From positions 1 through 64,000 of the forward strand of contig CAUYUJ010016479.1 of the NCBI GenBank assembly GCA_963575745.1: DNA of 64,000 bases, written 5' to 3'. A model generated the notes under the pieces. The model was not told the origin of the DNA and searched no databases. It saw nothing but the letters and a program-made list of their open reading frames with translations. Both the position numbers and the translations under genes were made by a program. This stretch comes from Prorocentrum cordatum (lineage: Eukaryota > Sar > Dinophyceae > Prorocentrales > Prorocentraceae). This document shows, in pieces, positions 1-10,069 of this stretch; the first letter of the stretch is position 1; the number at the start of each line of letters is the position of its first letter.

Positions 1-963
1 GAAGTGGCCTACAGTTGGCTCCGGGCATTCAAAATGTGGCCCGGGAATGGAGTTCTGGGAAATAGAAAGGCACGAAGTGGCCTACAGTTGGCTCCGGGCA
101 TCCAAAATGTGGCCCGGGAATGAGTTCTGGGAAGTCGAAGAGCACGAAGTGGCCTACAGTTGGCTCCGGGCATCCAAAATGTGGCCCGGGAATGGAGTTC
201 TGGGAAGTCGAAGAGCACGAAGTGGCCTACAGTTGGCTCCGGGCATTCAAAAATGTGGCCCGGGAATGGAGTTCTGGGAAGTCGAAGAGCACGAAGTGTG
301 TGACTGTTGCATCCGGTTATTCAGAATGTGGCCTGGGAATGGGGTTCTGAGAGGTCGACGAGCACGAAGTGTGTGACTGTTGGTGAAAAACGAGCCCGGC
401 ACAGGCCCGGCCGGCAACTCCCAACGCCTGCCCGGAGTGTATACCTCTTGTGTGCAATTTTTCCAAATGTAGCTTGGGAATGGCGTTTTGGGAGGTCTCG
501 GACACGAAGTGTTTGACTCTTGCATCCTGTTATTCCGAATGTGGCCTGGAAATGGGGTTCTGGGATGCCAAAGAGCTCGAAATGCATTTCTGTTGCATCC
601 CGTTAATCAGAATGTGGCCCGGGAATAAGGTTCTGGGGTGTCAAGTACGAAGAATTGTATGACTGTTGCGTCCGGCTATTCAAAATGTGGCCCGGGAATG
701 GAGTTCTGGGAACTCGAAGACCAGGAAGTGGCCTACAGTTGGCTCCGGGCATACAAAATGTGGCCCGGGAATGGATTTCTGGGAACTCGAAGAGCACGAA
801 GTGTGTGACTGTTGCATCCGGCCCTCCAGAATGTGGCCCGGGAATGGAGTTCTGGGAACTCGAAGAGCACGAAGTGTGTGACTGTTGCATCTGGCCCTCC
901 AGAATGTGGCCTGGGAATGGAGTTCTGGGAAATCGAAGAGCACGAAGTGTGTGACTGTTGGTG
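1..963. repeat. 73-bp minisatellite, about 13 units of two types
   Basis: Units restart at about 1, 74, 146, 219, 293 and 366, giving a 72-74 bp period. All share a core around AATGTGGCCCGGGAATGG followed by GTTCTGGGA and CGAAGAGCACGAAGTG. One type continues with GGCCTACAGTTGGCTCCGGG and the other with TGTGACTGTTGCATCCGG. Two interruptions (about 384-450 and 960-1012) carry the same extra sequence with GGTGAAAAACGAGC and CCGGCAACTCCCAAC. The short ORFs on both strands are by-products of the repeat. Confidence 0.93.
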
Positions 964-1012
964 AAAAACGAGCGGGGCCCCGTGCCGCCCGGCAACTCCC
1001 AACACCTGCCCG

Positions 1013-2027
1013 GACCCCCCTGTGGAGTGATCTGTGAGCTCTTTTTACACCACTAGAAACCTACCAGTCTTCGATGTTAGGTAAAATGCCAAACTAAGGA
1101 ACCAACATCTACGTAAGTACTCCCTCCTCGTCCTTGCCCTCATCCATGTCCTCCTCCTCATCCTTCTTTTTTTCCTCCTCCTCCTCTCTCTTCCCCTTCC
1201 TCCTCTGGAGCATCTGGGGCCTCAGCGAATGCATCCCTCGGGCCGAGCCTGGAACACACCCTCCCTCAGAGGAACGGCCCCACCCAGGCGACGAGTCCAT
1301 GACGACGGTGAAGTTGAACAGGACGGGCCCGCCCACGCAACCACGAAGGTATCAGAAAGCCTCAGCCACTCACACTGCCAGGGTCAAAAACGGGACACGA
1401 TACCAGCGACGGACCCTTTTCAATATCTCTGATATGCACCACTTCACTGCCGCGAGACCGACGTAGGCGGGGCCTCCCGTTGCCACGCATCGAAAACGAG
1501 CAACGTCACAAGACAGAGACCGTGAGGAACTGGACAAACAGCCCAAGCCGTTGAAATACAAAACAAAGCAGGAATACAGCCTCTGATCCTCAGGCGGTGT
1601 GCTGCTAGGGAGCGAGGGCCCCTAGCCCAGCACGCCGACCGCAATAGAGGGCAGATGCCACCAGCAGTCGCTCACCACCATAGGCTGAAAGCCTGGACGA
1701 TGGACTGCGCCCGCTTCGCCTTTACCATGACGGTTTGCCCACAGCGACATGGAACGCAAACAGGCCGATGACCGCCGCCCCATATGTTGTAATACTCGCG
1801 AGGGTGCCGGAAGCCATACTGGTCACGCCCCTCTCCACCAGCAGCCCGATGCCAGCGCAATGGTGAGGGCGCTCTTGGTCATGACCGTGAAAGCGCCTTC
1901 GCGTGCCCACGAATCCAGCAGCGCGGAGATGCAGCTCCATGGGCCGAGAAGATGGAGGTAGTGCGTGGACAAAAAAGGAGGCGCGGTCGCTCGGCACTCG
2001 AACCCCCACCCCAGGGGAAGGAGAATC
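1013..2027. other. low-information stretch with pyrimidine tract
   Basis: No repeat array and no recognisable protein apart from the minus-strand ORF listed separately. A CT-rich tract with many TCCTCC runs lies at about 1130-1205. The rest is mixed sequence in which neither strand gives a convincing long reading frame. Confidence 0.5.
1722..1940 (-). pseudogene. leader-tagged minus-strand ORF, unrecognised
   Basis: Just downstream (minus sense) of the triple spliced-leader relict at 2028-2078 is an open frame with an ATG at 1940-1938 and 72 codons. The frame stays open back to an ATG inside the relicts at 2054. Its C-terminal half is hydrophobic (MASGTLASITTYGAA, then VIGLFAFHVAV), suggesting one or two membrane segments. 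Another frame gives a second plausible segment (SWAREGAFTVMTKSALTIAL), so a frameshift is likely. I do not recognise the family. The leader context suggests an old retroposed cDNA; the truncated length suggests a pseudogene. Confidence 0.35.
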
Positions 2028-2078
2028 CTTGGGCAATGGCCTTGAGAGCCCCATGGCCTTGAGCCAAGTGGCTACGGA
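2028..2078 (-). other. triple spliced-leader relict
   Basis: On the minus strand, 2078-2058 reads TCCGTAGCCACTTGGCTCAAG. This is the 22-nt dinoflagellate leader with one base lost and one changed in its T run. It is followed directly by two shortened, degraded copies of the leader 3' half: 2057-2041 (GCCATGGGGCTCTCAAG) and 2040-2028 (GCCATTGCCCAAG). Tandem truncated leaders are the known signature of mRNAs that were trans-spliced, reverse transcribed, reinserted and trans-spliced again. Confidence 0.72.
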
Positions 2079-2084
2079 TTCCCC

Positions 2085-2489
2085 CTACTCTTCCTCCTCC
2101 TCCATCTCGTTCCCCTCCGCCTCATTCCCCCTTCCCCTGCTCCTTCTGCTGCTCATCTCAATTTCTCGGAAGACTGGAAAAAGAGGAGGGGGAAGGGACC
2201 AGAAGGAGGAGATGGAGGAGGGACGAGGGGGTAGGAGGAAGATGGAATCCCACCAGCTCTCTGGGCGCAAGAGGCTTAGATCGCTTGCTTTTCCACCCCT
2301 GGCTCCCCCTTCGGGGAAAAGTTCATCACTGCCCCCTGTAGGAAAGCATCTCCTCCCCCACTCGAATGGCCCCTAACCCAAGTGAATGGCACCCCACTGC
2401 CATCCCTGTCAAACAAATTACCCTGGTGAGGAACCCAACCCTGTGTAAACGGATGGCGACTATAAACAGGACCGCTCCATACCATGGAC
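2085..2489. other. CT- and GA-rich tracts with a block-head motif
   Basis: A pyrimidine tract at 2085-2160 is followed by purine-rich sequence at 2165-2245. At 2246 comes AATCCCACCAGCTCTCTGGG, the head motif of the large block repeat seen at 12880, 14936, 16007, 48968 and 49568. It is followed, as in those copies, by a CCTTCGGGG inverted motif. No gene is seen. Confidence 0.6.
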
Positions 2490-3105
2490 CGCTTCACGCC
2501 ATGCAAACACAGCCACTGGGGCCTTCGGTAGAGCTCCGTATGGGGCCACGGAGCGTGCGAGGGGTCTGTCGACATGGGGCGAGGGCGCATGCAGACGCAG
2601 CCATTGGGGCCTTCGGTGGAGCTCCCCATGGGGCCACGACACGTGAGAGGGGCCTGCCGAGAGCGTGTGGAAGGTCAGCCGACTTGGGCTGGGGCCACAT
2701 GCGAACGCAGCCACTCACTGGGGCCTTCGGTGGTGAGGGGTGTGCCGAAAAGGACGCGCGAACGCATGCAGACGCAGCCATTGGGGCCTTCAGTGGAACT
2801 CCCTCTGGGGCCACAACACGTGAGAGGGGTCTACCGAAGCGGGGCGGGGCCGCTTTCGAACGCAACCACTGGGGCCTTGAGCTCCGTGTGGGGCCACGAA
2901 GCGTGTGAGTGGTCTGCTGAAAAGTAGGCGGGGCCACATGCGAACGCAGCCAGTTGTGCCTTCGGTGGAGCTCCCTATGGGGTCACGGCGTGTGGAAAAG
3001 GGAAAAGGAGGATGACGAAGTGGAGGGAGGGGAGGAGGGGAAGAGGAGGAGGAGGGAGACGCGCGGCGCTGTGGATTCCAAACGATGGCCCAACACAGGG
3101 GAGGG
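2490..3105 (+). repeat. diverged array of the 90-bp family plus GA tract and tail
   Basis: Degenerate units built on GGGGCCTTCGGTGGAGCTCC and GGGGCCACGA run to about 2990. A GAGG-rich tract (about 2998-3062) and a tail (3070-3105) resembling the ends of the two later compound elements follow. It is the most diverged of the three arrays. Confidence 0.75.
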
Positions 3106-3474
3106 TTGGGAGCAATACCACTGCGCTTTGCGGTAACATCTGGATCATGTCAGAGCGCCCCGCAATCACTTCGCGTGTTCTTTGACAGGGACGGCGGGCA
3201 CGGAGGCGGCGTCATATAGCCCACTGTGCGCAGGCCAGCCATCCCTGTCACAGTCAATGCAACTGCTAGCTGCGAAGAACTTAAGCCATGCGCGGGCGCC
3301 CCCCTGATATTCTGAATTGTTAGTTGTCAAAGATTACGAAGACACCCTGGCGCGCGCGGCGCACTTTGCGGGCGTCGCGCACCTGACTGGCGTCTGCATT
3401 GGTTCCTGGTGGTTGCGTTGTGCCAGTCGAGGTGACGCATACGCGCGCAGACAGAAAGCACAAAGAAAAATACG
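3106..3474. other. no gene seen
   Basis: Mixed-sequence spacer between the diverged array and the first full compound element. Short ORFs only, none with coherent protein character. Confidence 0.5.
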
Positions 3475-5370
3475 AAAGTAGCCTGACGAAGGACCCAACC
3501 ATATGCAGGTGTGAGCACCGCAGTTGTGATTCCCTTTTTTCGGTGGCGATCCCTATGAGGCAACGAACCGTGCTAGGGGTGTTCCGAAATGAGTGGCGTG
3601 GTACACAACGCGAACGAAAACGATTGATCTGAATACATAGGGAGACTGAGCGCGGGTGAATCGGAGCGCGAGTGCGTCTGACTGTGAATGAATATGCGTG
3701 CGAGCGAGTCTACGTGCATGAATGCGAGTATGACAAAACATGGTGCAATTGAATATGAATGACAATAGTTTGAGAATGACTGCCTCTGAATACTCGTGAC
3801 GCTGGGCGTGGCCGCCGCAAGGAGCTTCCCCGGGGCTCCCCGACGGCATCGCCCGCGCGCCGCGACGCCACCGCGAGGATCGCGCCCGCTTGCTCCCCTT
3901 CTTTTACTCCCTCTTTGCCCGCGCACTCAAAAGTCCAAGGCTGCGGGCGCAGCGCAGCGCGGAGTCCCAGCGACGCGCGCAGGTCGCCCCGGAGGGGTCC
4001 CAGCGACGCGCGCGGGTCGTCCGCTGCGCGCAGCAAAGAGAGCTAGCTGGCTGGCTGATAGCGGGCAAAGCTCCTGCCGCTGGGCAGAGCGACGACGGGC
4101 GAGCGAGGCGCGGAACTCCGACGGCCTCCGACGGAGGTGTACTGGGTGGGGGAAACGCGTGCGGACTGCGCCACGGGGGCCTTCGGTGGAGCTCCCTATA
4201 GGAGCCACGAAACGTGTGAGGGGTGAGCCAAAATGGGTGTGCGGGACGCATGCGGGCACACCCACTCGGACCTTCGGTGAGCTCCCTACGGGCCGCTAAA
4301 CGTGCGAGGGGTGTGCCGAAATGGTGTTCGGGACGCAATCGGGCCACCCACTGGGACCTTCGTGGAGCTCCTATGGGGCCACGAAACGGTGGTGAGTGGT
4401 GTGCCAAAATGGGTGTGTGCGGGAACTCAAGGCGTTGCACACCCACTGGGACCTTCGGTGGAGCTCCGTAATGCGGCCACGACGCGTCTGATGGGTGTGC
4501 GTGATGGGTGGTGCCGACATGGTGTGCGGGACCATGCGTTCCACACCCACGGGGACCTTTCCGGTGGAGCTCCCGTTCGTATGGGACACACAGAAGCTTT
4601 GATGGGGGTGGGGCTGAAATGGGGGTGCGGGACGCATGCGGGCACACCCACTGGGACCTTGCGGTGGAGCTCACCTGTGTGGCCACGAACTGTGGGGTGT
4701 GCTGGGAAATGGGTGTGCGGACGCATGCGGCACACCCACTGGACCTTCGGTGGAGCCCCCCATGGGGCCACGAAACGTGTGAGGGGTGTGCCGAAATGGG
4801 TGTGCGGGACGCATGCGGGCACACCCACTGGGACCTTCGGTGGAGCTCCCTATGGGGCCACGAAACGTGTGAGGGGTGTGCCGAAATTGGTGTGCGGGAC
4901 GCATGCGGACGGCAGCACTGGGGCCTTCGGTGGAGCTCCCTATGGGGCCACGAAGCGTGTGAGGGGCGTGCCGAAATTGGTGTGCGGGACGCATGCGGGC
5001 AACCCATTGGGACCTCATTCGGTGGGGCTCCCGTATGGGGCCACGAAACTGTGATGGGTGTCGAAAACTGTGATGGGGTGTGCCGAATATGTGTGGCCGG
5101 GACGCATGCGGGCACACCCACTGGGGCCTTCGGTGGAGCTCCCTATGGGGCCACGAAACGTGTGAGGGGTGTGCCGAAATGGGAGTGCGGGACGCATGCG
5201 GGCACACCCACTGGGACCTTCGGCGGAGCTCCCTATGGGGCCACGAAACGTGTGAGGGGTGTGCCGAAATGGAGGAGGGAGGAGGGAGGAGGGGGAGGAG
5301 GAGGAGAGGAGGAGAGGAGACGCGGGCCACCGTCTCTTCAAAACGAGGACCCAACACCACAAGATGGTTG
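3475..5370 (+). repeat. compound repeat element, copy A
   Basis: It has five parts in order. A head (3475-3795) starts near AGCCTGACGAAGGACCCAAC. A GC-rich block (3796-4160) has GACGCGCGCAGG repeats and GAGCTAGCTGGCTGGCTG. A degenerate 90-bp array (about 4165-5265) follows, then a GAGG tract (5265-5325) and a tail with TCTTCAAAACGAGGACCC. The same parts recur in the same order and orientation at 6293-8352, so this is a duplicated element. The 250- and 337-codon ORFs across it are artefacts of a repeat unit divisible by three. Confidence 0.88.
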
Positions 5371-5729
5371 GGAACAAAGACGAAACACAGCATCACATTG
5401 CCGGGTTTGTAGCACCACGCTGGGCTTGTCGATGGTGGGCGCCTATGCTGAGACTCGGGTTCTGCCTATGTGGGGGAGGGCGGGTGGGGGTGAGGCCCTC
5501 CTTCGGGGCGGGGCGGGGTGAGCTTGACCCGTCCCCCTTCCCCCTCCCCTGGGGTCGGGACCCGGGTGTTGTTGTGACGCGTTGGAGCGTCCAGGATGGC
5601 CCACTATGGGCCCAACTCGCCCATGATGGCTTCCAACATAGCAAACTATAACTGAATATAGCCCCCATCATACCTTCAAGTGGCCTGAAGGCTACCACAA
5701 GACGGCCGCAGGTGGCCACGGGGCCTCCC
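5371..5729. other. spacer with a G-rich module
   Basis: Contains a G-rich piece (about 5465-5570) resembling 16695-16780, with GGGAGGGCGGGTGGG and later AGCTTGACCC. No gene is seen. Confidence 0.5.
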
Positions 5730-5948
5730 AATATTCAACATTTTCTCAATAGCCTAACCCTCGTCTTTGAACTCATGTGCATTCGTCCTGGACAGCGCCA
5801 GGTTCAGAGTGTATGTCAGATCAGCTCACTCATCCAATATCCGATCAACTCTGTCGCTTGGTTTCTTGAGTCTGTTATCTGTGGCTTCCAACTTGTAGTA
5901 TATTGTCTTGAGACGGTAGCGGTCACGTCCAACGCTGGCTCTATCCAT
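5730..5948 (-). pseudogene. broken minus-strand coding fragment, unrecognised
   Basis: An ATG at 5948-5946 opens a 40-codon frame rich in charged residues (LKTIYYKLEATDNRLKKPSD). A TGA at 5828-5826 ends it, and a TAG at 5756-5754 lies further on in the same frame. Between and after the stops the frame still reads protein-like (ADLTYTLNLALSRTNAHEF, then IEKMLNIG). This looks like one decayed coding segment with two nonsense mutations. I do not recognise the family. A competing plus-strand ORF (5712-5960) is hydrophobic and less convincing. Confidence 0.35.
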
Positions 5949-6292
5949 CCTGCCCTCTGAACTGGGGCTGCACGTCTAATTGAGGCTGAACCAACCTTCT
6001 TCGCAATACCTGGCTGCGGAACACCTGGGACGGCCGTAGTCTGGAGTCGGAGTGACAGCCGGAGGTAGGGTAAATCAATACCCTGCGACGTTAGAAGTCT
6101 TCCCAATATGCCATACTAGGCAGCGAGTTCATAGGATCACTTTCTGTTATAGTCGCTGCCGTGGTGTCGTGGGAGCGGGTCGTGCGCCAACGCAGTTATG
6201 GACGGGGTGAATGACCAATCCTGTTTCCCTGCTTCTGGCTACTCTGTCATTGAGAAGCTTCTGCATGCGGAAATATCAGAATTCTACAAAAA
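5949..6292. other. no gene seen
   Basis: Unique-looking spacer before the second compound element. Only short ORFs. Confidence 0.5.
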
Positions 6293-8352
6293 TTAGCCTG
6301 ACGAGGGACCCAACCATATGCAGGTGCGAGTACCGCAATAGTGATTCATTTTTTCGGTGGCGATCCCTATGAGGCAACGAACCGTGCTAGGGGCGTGCCG
6401 ACATGAGTGGCGTGGTACACAAAGTGAACGAAAACGATTGATCTGAGTACGTAGGGAGACTGAGCGCGGGTGAATCTGCGCGCGTGCGTCTGACTGTGAA
6501 TGATCTGCGTGCGAGCGAGTCTACGTGCATGAATGCGAATATGACAAAGCGTGGTGCAAATGTGTATGAATGCCAATAGTTTGACAACGACTGCCTCTGA
6601 ATACTCGTGACGCTGGGCGTGGCCGCCGCAAGGAGCTTCCCCGGGACTCCCCGACGGCATCGCCCGCGCGCCGCGACGCCAATGTCGGCGCGCCCCCCGC
6701 GAGGATCGCGCCCGCTTCCTCCCCTTCCTTTACTCCCTCTTTGCCCGCGCACTCAAAAGTCCAAGGCTGCGGGAGCAGCGCAGCGCGGAGCCCCCGCGAC
6801 GCGCGCAGGTCACCCCGGAGGGGTCCCAGCGACGCGCGCGGGTCGTCCACTGCGCGGAGCGAAGAGAGCTAGCTGGCTGGCTGATAGCGGGCAAGGCTCT
6901 TGCCGCTGGGCAGAGCGACGACGGGCGAGCGAGGCGCTGGGCGGAACGCAGCACGGAGCCCCCGCGACGCGCGCAGGTCGCCCCGGAGGAGTCCCAGCGA
7001 CGCGCGCGGGTCGCCCGCTGCGCGGAGCAAAGAGAGCTAGCTGGCTGGCTGGGACCTGCGGTGGGGCTCCATATGGGGCCACGTAACGCTGTACTGGGCA
7101 AAGGAGACGCATGTGGACTGCGCCACGGGGACCTTCGGTGGAGCTCCCTATGGGGCCACGAAACGTGTGAGGGGTGTGCCGAAATGGGTGTGCGGGACGC
7201 ATGCGGGCACACTGGGGCCTTCGGTGGAGCTCCCTATGGGGCCACGAAACGTGTGAGGGGTGTGCCGAAATGGGTGTGCGGGACGCATGCGGACGGCAGC
7301 TGGGGCCTTCGGTGGAGCTCCCTATGGGGCCACGAAACGTGTGAGGGGTGTGCCGAAATGGGTGCGCGGGACGCATGCGGACGGCAGCCATGGGGCCTTC
7401 GGTGGAGCTCCCTATGGGGCCACGAAACGTGTGAGGGGTGTGCCGAAATGGGTGTGCGGGACGCATGCGGGCACACCCACTGGGACCTTCGGTGGAGCTC
7501 CCTATGGGGCCACGAAACGTGTGAGGGGTGTGCCGAAATGGGTGTGCGGGACGCATGCGGGCACACCCACTGGGACCTTCGGTGGAGCTCCCTATGGGGC
7601 CACGAAACGTGTGAGGGGTGTGCCGAAATGGGTGTGCGGGACGCATGCGGGCACACCACTGGGACCTTCGGTGGAGCTCCCCCTATGGGGCCACGAAAAC
7701 GTGTGAGGGGTGTGCCGAAATGGGTGGTGCCGCATGCGGCACACCCACTGGGACCTTCGTGGAGCTCCCTATGGGCCACGAAGCGTGTGAGGGGTGTGCC
7801 GATGGTGTGCGGGACGCAAACGCGTGCCTTCGAAATATGGGGCCAACGTGTGCCAAAATGGGTGTGCGGGACGCATGCGGGCACACCCACTGGGACCTTC
7901 GGTGGAGCTCCCTATGGGGCCACGAAACGTGTGAGGGGTGTGCCGAAATGGGTGTGCGGGCATGCGGGCATGCGACGCAGCACTGGGGCCTGTGTGAGGG
8001 GTGTGCCGAAATGGGTGTGCGGGACGCATGCGGGCACACCCACTGGGACCTTCGGTGGAGCTCCCTATGGGGCCACGAAACGTGTGAGGGGTGTGCCGAA
8101 ATGAGTGTGCGGGACGCATGCGGGCACACGCACTGGGACCTTCGGTGGAGCTCCCTATGGGGTCACGAAACGTGTGAGGGGTGTGCCGACATGGGTGGTG
8201 ATAATGATGATGACGACAGATGATGATGACGATGACGATGATGGGGATGATGACGATGATGATGAAGATGGGAGGAGGGAGGGGGCAGCGGGAAGGAAGG
8301 AACGCGGGGCGACGTCTCTTCAAAACGAGGACCCAACACCACAGGATGGTTG
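6293..8352 (+). repeat. compound repeat element, copy B
   Basis: Same order as copy A: head 6293-6612, GC block 6613-7060, 90-bp array 7060-8195, simple tract, tail 8311-8345. It differs in three ways. The GC block contains an internal duplication (about 6778-6885 again at 6948-7045). The array is cleaner, with units near 7481 and 7571 exactly 90 bp apart. The GAGG tract is replaced by GATGAC/GATGAT repeats (8195-8275). The 347-codon plus ORF and 278-codon minus ORF are repeat artefacts. Confidence 0.88.
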
Positions 8353-8700
8353 GGAAAAAGCCCAGCTTTGGAAAGACGGTTTCACGAACATCATGGCAAA
8401 CAAATCTTGTGTGCCCATCGTCACTATGTCAAGCCGGGCGCAGGAATTTAGCATCAGTGTGCTTATCTCATGGTATTTGACATGCGCTCCCTTGCTCTTA
8501 GCTTCGGCCAGTGCCTTGATCTGGCATTCCAATCCCCATGGGCCTCAGCTGTAGGAGGTGTTAGCTTGGAAAGCGTCGAGTACTATGCCTATCTGTGCGA
8601 CTGCTGCCTGCAACATGTCCATCTGTTCCCACGGGCAACCGACCATGACATTCCTCAAGTATTGCGCGTTGCCGCGGCAAGACAATCTGAGGATCGTCAT
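8320..8700 (-). pseudogene. broken minus-strand coding fragment with TGA
   Basis: The frame opens at an ATG (8700-8698) and reads as coherent protein (ILRLSCRGNAQYLRNVMVGC, then MDMLQAAVAQIG). It meets a TGA at 8547-8545 and continues in the same frame (ECQIKALAEAKSKGAHVKYH). It fades into the tail of compound element B at about 8360. The single in-frame stop and the loss of a 3' end in a repeat indicate a pseudogene. The family is not recognised. The next fragment (8799-9032) may be part of the same gene. Confidence 0.5.
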
Positions 8701-8798
8701 GGAATCTACATGTTATATCTCTGCTTCGCCGCAGTCTGGCTCGCTGCAGCACCAACGCTATAAAGAAAATCCGTAGCACCACTGTGCCTCCGGCAAGT

Positions 8799-9032
8799 CT
8801 ATGATGCTGATTTGTTGTTGGCCGCAGCTAGAACCTGGTAGAGAGCTGCCTCGAGGCCGACTTCTGGAAATCCGTTTGTCAGAGCGCGCGCTGAAGGTAG
8901 GGAAAGCCAAGTGCTAGCTATGTACCAAATCGTCGATGCAGACACATGGATAACATCAACCACATGAGACCAAGTGGTGATGGAGGAAGAAACATTTGAT
9001 AATATGGTTTTGTCCTTGTCGGCTCAGCTGAT
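8799..9032 (-). pseudogene. broken minus-strand coding fragment, probable upstream part
   Basis: Between a TGA at 9026-9024 and a TAG at 8801-8799 lies an open frame of 74 codons. It has protein-like composition (TILSNVSSSITTWSHVVDV, then NGFPEVGLEAALYQVLAAAN). It sits about 100 bp upstream, in minus sense, of the 8320-8700 fragment, so one decayed gene is plausible. No family is recognised. Confidence 0.4.
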
Positions 9033-9491
9033 GTGGCCACATCGCCTCGTTGCGACTGGCCGCAGATTCGGGCAATATGAAACCTTACCGCAGGGTAAAG
9101 ATTTGTCCTTCGGATCGGATGCTCCTGGTGGTTGTCGGGGTCGACGCCAGCTCGGTGCCTGGAGTTTCGAGGCTCTCCACCACTGAGCCAAGCATCCAGA
9201 AGGACGCGTGGGCAGAAAGTCCCTGGAGGTCTCGAGGGTCTCTAGAGGTCCGAGTGTTGGAGATCTTTCGGGCCTGATGTAAGGAATCTGGGCTCCGTGG
9301 GGCGCGGGATGCTGTACACGCTCGGCTAGCGTACCGAAGTCGGAAACGCCCCAATTAGGAGAGTGGGAGAGTGGTGAAATTTCGCGTATCGCAAATCTTC
9401 TGGAGCCAGTGGTCGCCTATCGTGTGAATGGTGAGGCTCTTGGTATACTGCTGCCTTGCCTAACGTTTTTGTCTGGCTGCTGCTGCCATCG
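9033..9491. other. no gene seen
   Basis: Mixed sequence without a repeat. Short ORFs on both strands lack coherent character. Confidence 0.45.
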
Positions 9492-9875
9492 TTACGCCCT
9501 GAACCTTAGTGTAAATTGATAAGTGGCTCGACTTCGCTCGCTCTGCTTCGACATGGTCGTGAATGTTCGTAGCCGTACTGGGTCCATGCCGATGTACCTG
9601 GCGAGTTGCTCCTCTGCAGGGCACTGCAAGGTAGGCTCCGACTGGGCCCTCTTGCTAGGCTGAGGAGGAGGAAGCATGAGGGACAGGAGGGACGAGGACG
9701 AGAAGGCGGAGAGTGAGAAAGAGATCCGAGCCGAGTCCACTGTGCCCTGCGTCCCCAGCCTCGCGAGCCTCCTCGATGATGCTGTCGAAGAAGCTGCCGT
9801 CGAGGAGGTGGCTTCGGCGGAGCCCAGTGGTAATGCGCACGGAAAGGCGTAATTACCGAAAGGTGCCCTTGACAT
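9492..9875 (-). CDS. hypothetical protein behind a spliced-leader copy
   Basis: A 127-codon ORF starts at an ATG only 20 nt downstream, in minus sense, of a near-perfect spliced-leader sequence (9917-9896). That position fixes both strand and start. The protein is Ser/Ala/Arg-rich in its first half and more ordered near the end (EEQLARYIGMDPVRLRTFT). Another frame holds an acidic segment (DGSFFDSIIEEAREAGDAG), so a frameshift is possible. No domain is recognised. It is most simply a retroposed cDNA, and whether it is expressed cannot be told. Confidence 0.45.
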   Translation of the reverse strand: MSRAPFGNYAFPCALPLGSAEATSSTAASSTASSRRLARLGTQGTVDSARISFSLSAFSSSSLLSLMLPPPQPSKRAQSEPTLQCPAEEQLARYIGMDPVRLRTFTTMSKQSERSRATYQFTLRFRA

Positions 9876-9895
9876 GCTCCTCTAGGCCGAATCGG

Positions 9896-9917
9896 CCTGA
9901 GCCAAAATGGCTACGGA
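9896..9917 (-). other. genomic spliced-leader copy
   Basis: The minus strand matches the 22-nt dinoflagellate spliced leader at 21 positions; the core CCGTAGCCATTTTGGCTCA is intact and the end reads GG instead of AG. The following bases (about 9895-9880) could be a badly degraded second leader 3' half. There is no intron-like GT just after it, so this is not an SL RNA gene but a reinserted mRNA 5' end. Confidence 0.85.
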
Positions 9918-10069
9918 CGAACGAGGACAAAAGGGAGGAGCGGGAGGACGACGACGGCGAGCAGAAGCAACGCAGCCACCGGAGGTGGCGGCGCCGCGGC
10001 CAGGAGCCCGCGCGGCGCGGCCGCTGGCTGCTTAGCCTCCGCGCGCGCTCCCCTTGGTGGTCTGCCGCT

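Noticed and set aside
1-963. CRISPR-like array
   Set aside because: Units are contiguous and similar over their whole length; there are no unique spacers and the genome is eukaryotic.
1985-2015. tRNA-like B box (GGGTTCGAGTGCC on the minus strand)
   Set aside because: No matching A box or cloverleaf arms; the last B-box base does not fit.
4190-4245. Spliced-leader-like GAGCCAAAATGG within the 90-bp array
   Set aside because: It is one variant of the array core GTGCCGAAATGG; neighbouring bases do not match the leader and no intron-like donor follows, so neither leader copy nor SL RNA gene is supported.
7061-8104. 347-codon plus ORF and similar long ORFs across 4302-5521 and 6810-7890
   Set aside because: The 90-bp unit is divisible by three, so frames stay open on both strands. 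No motif or start context.
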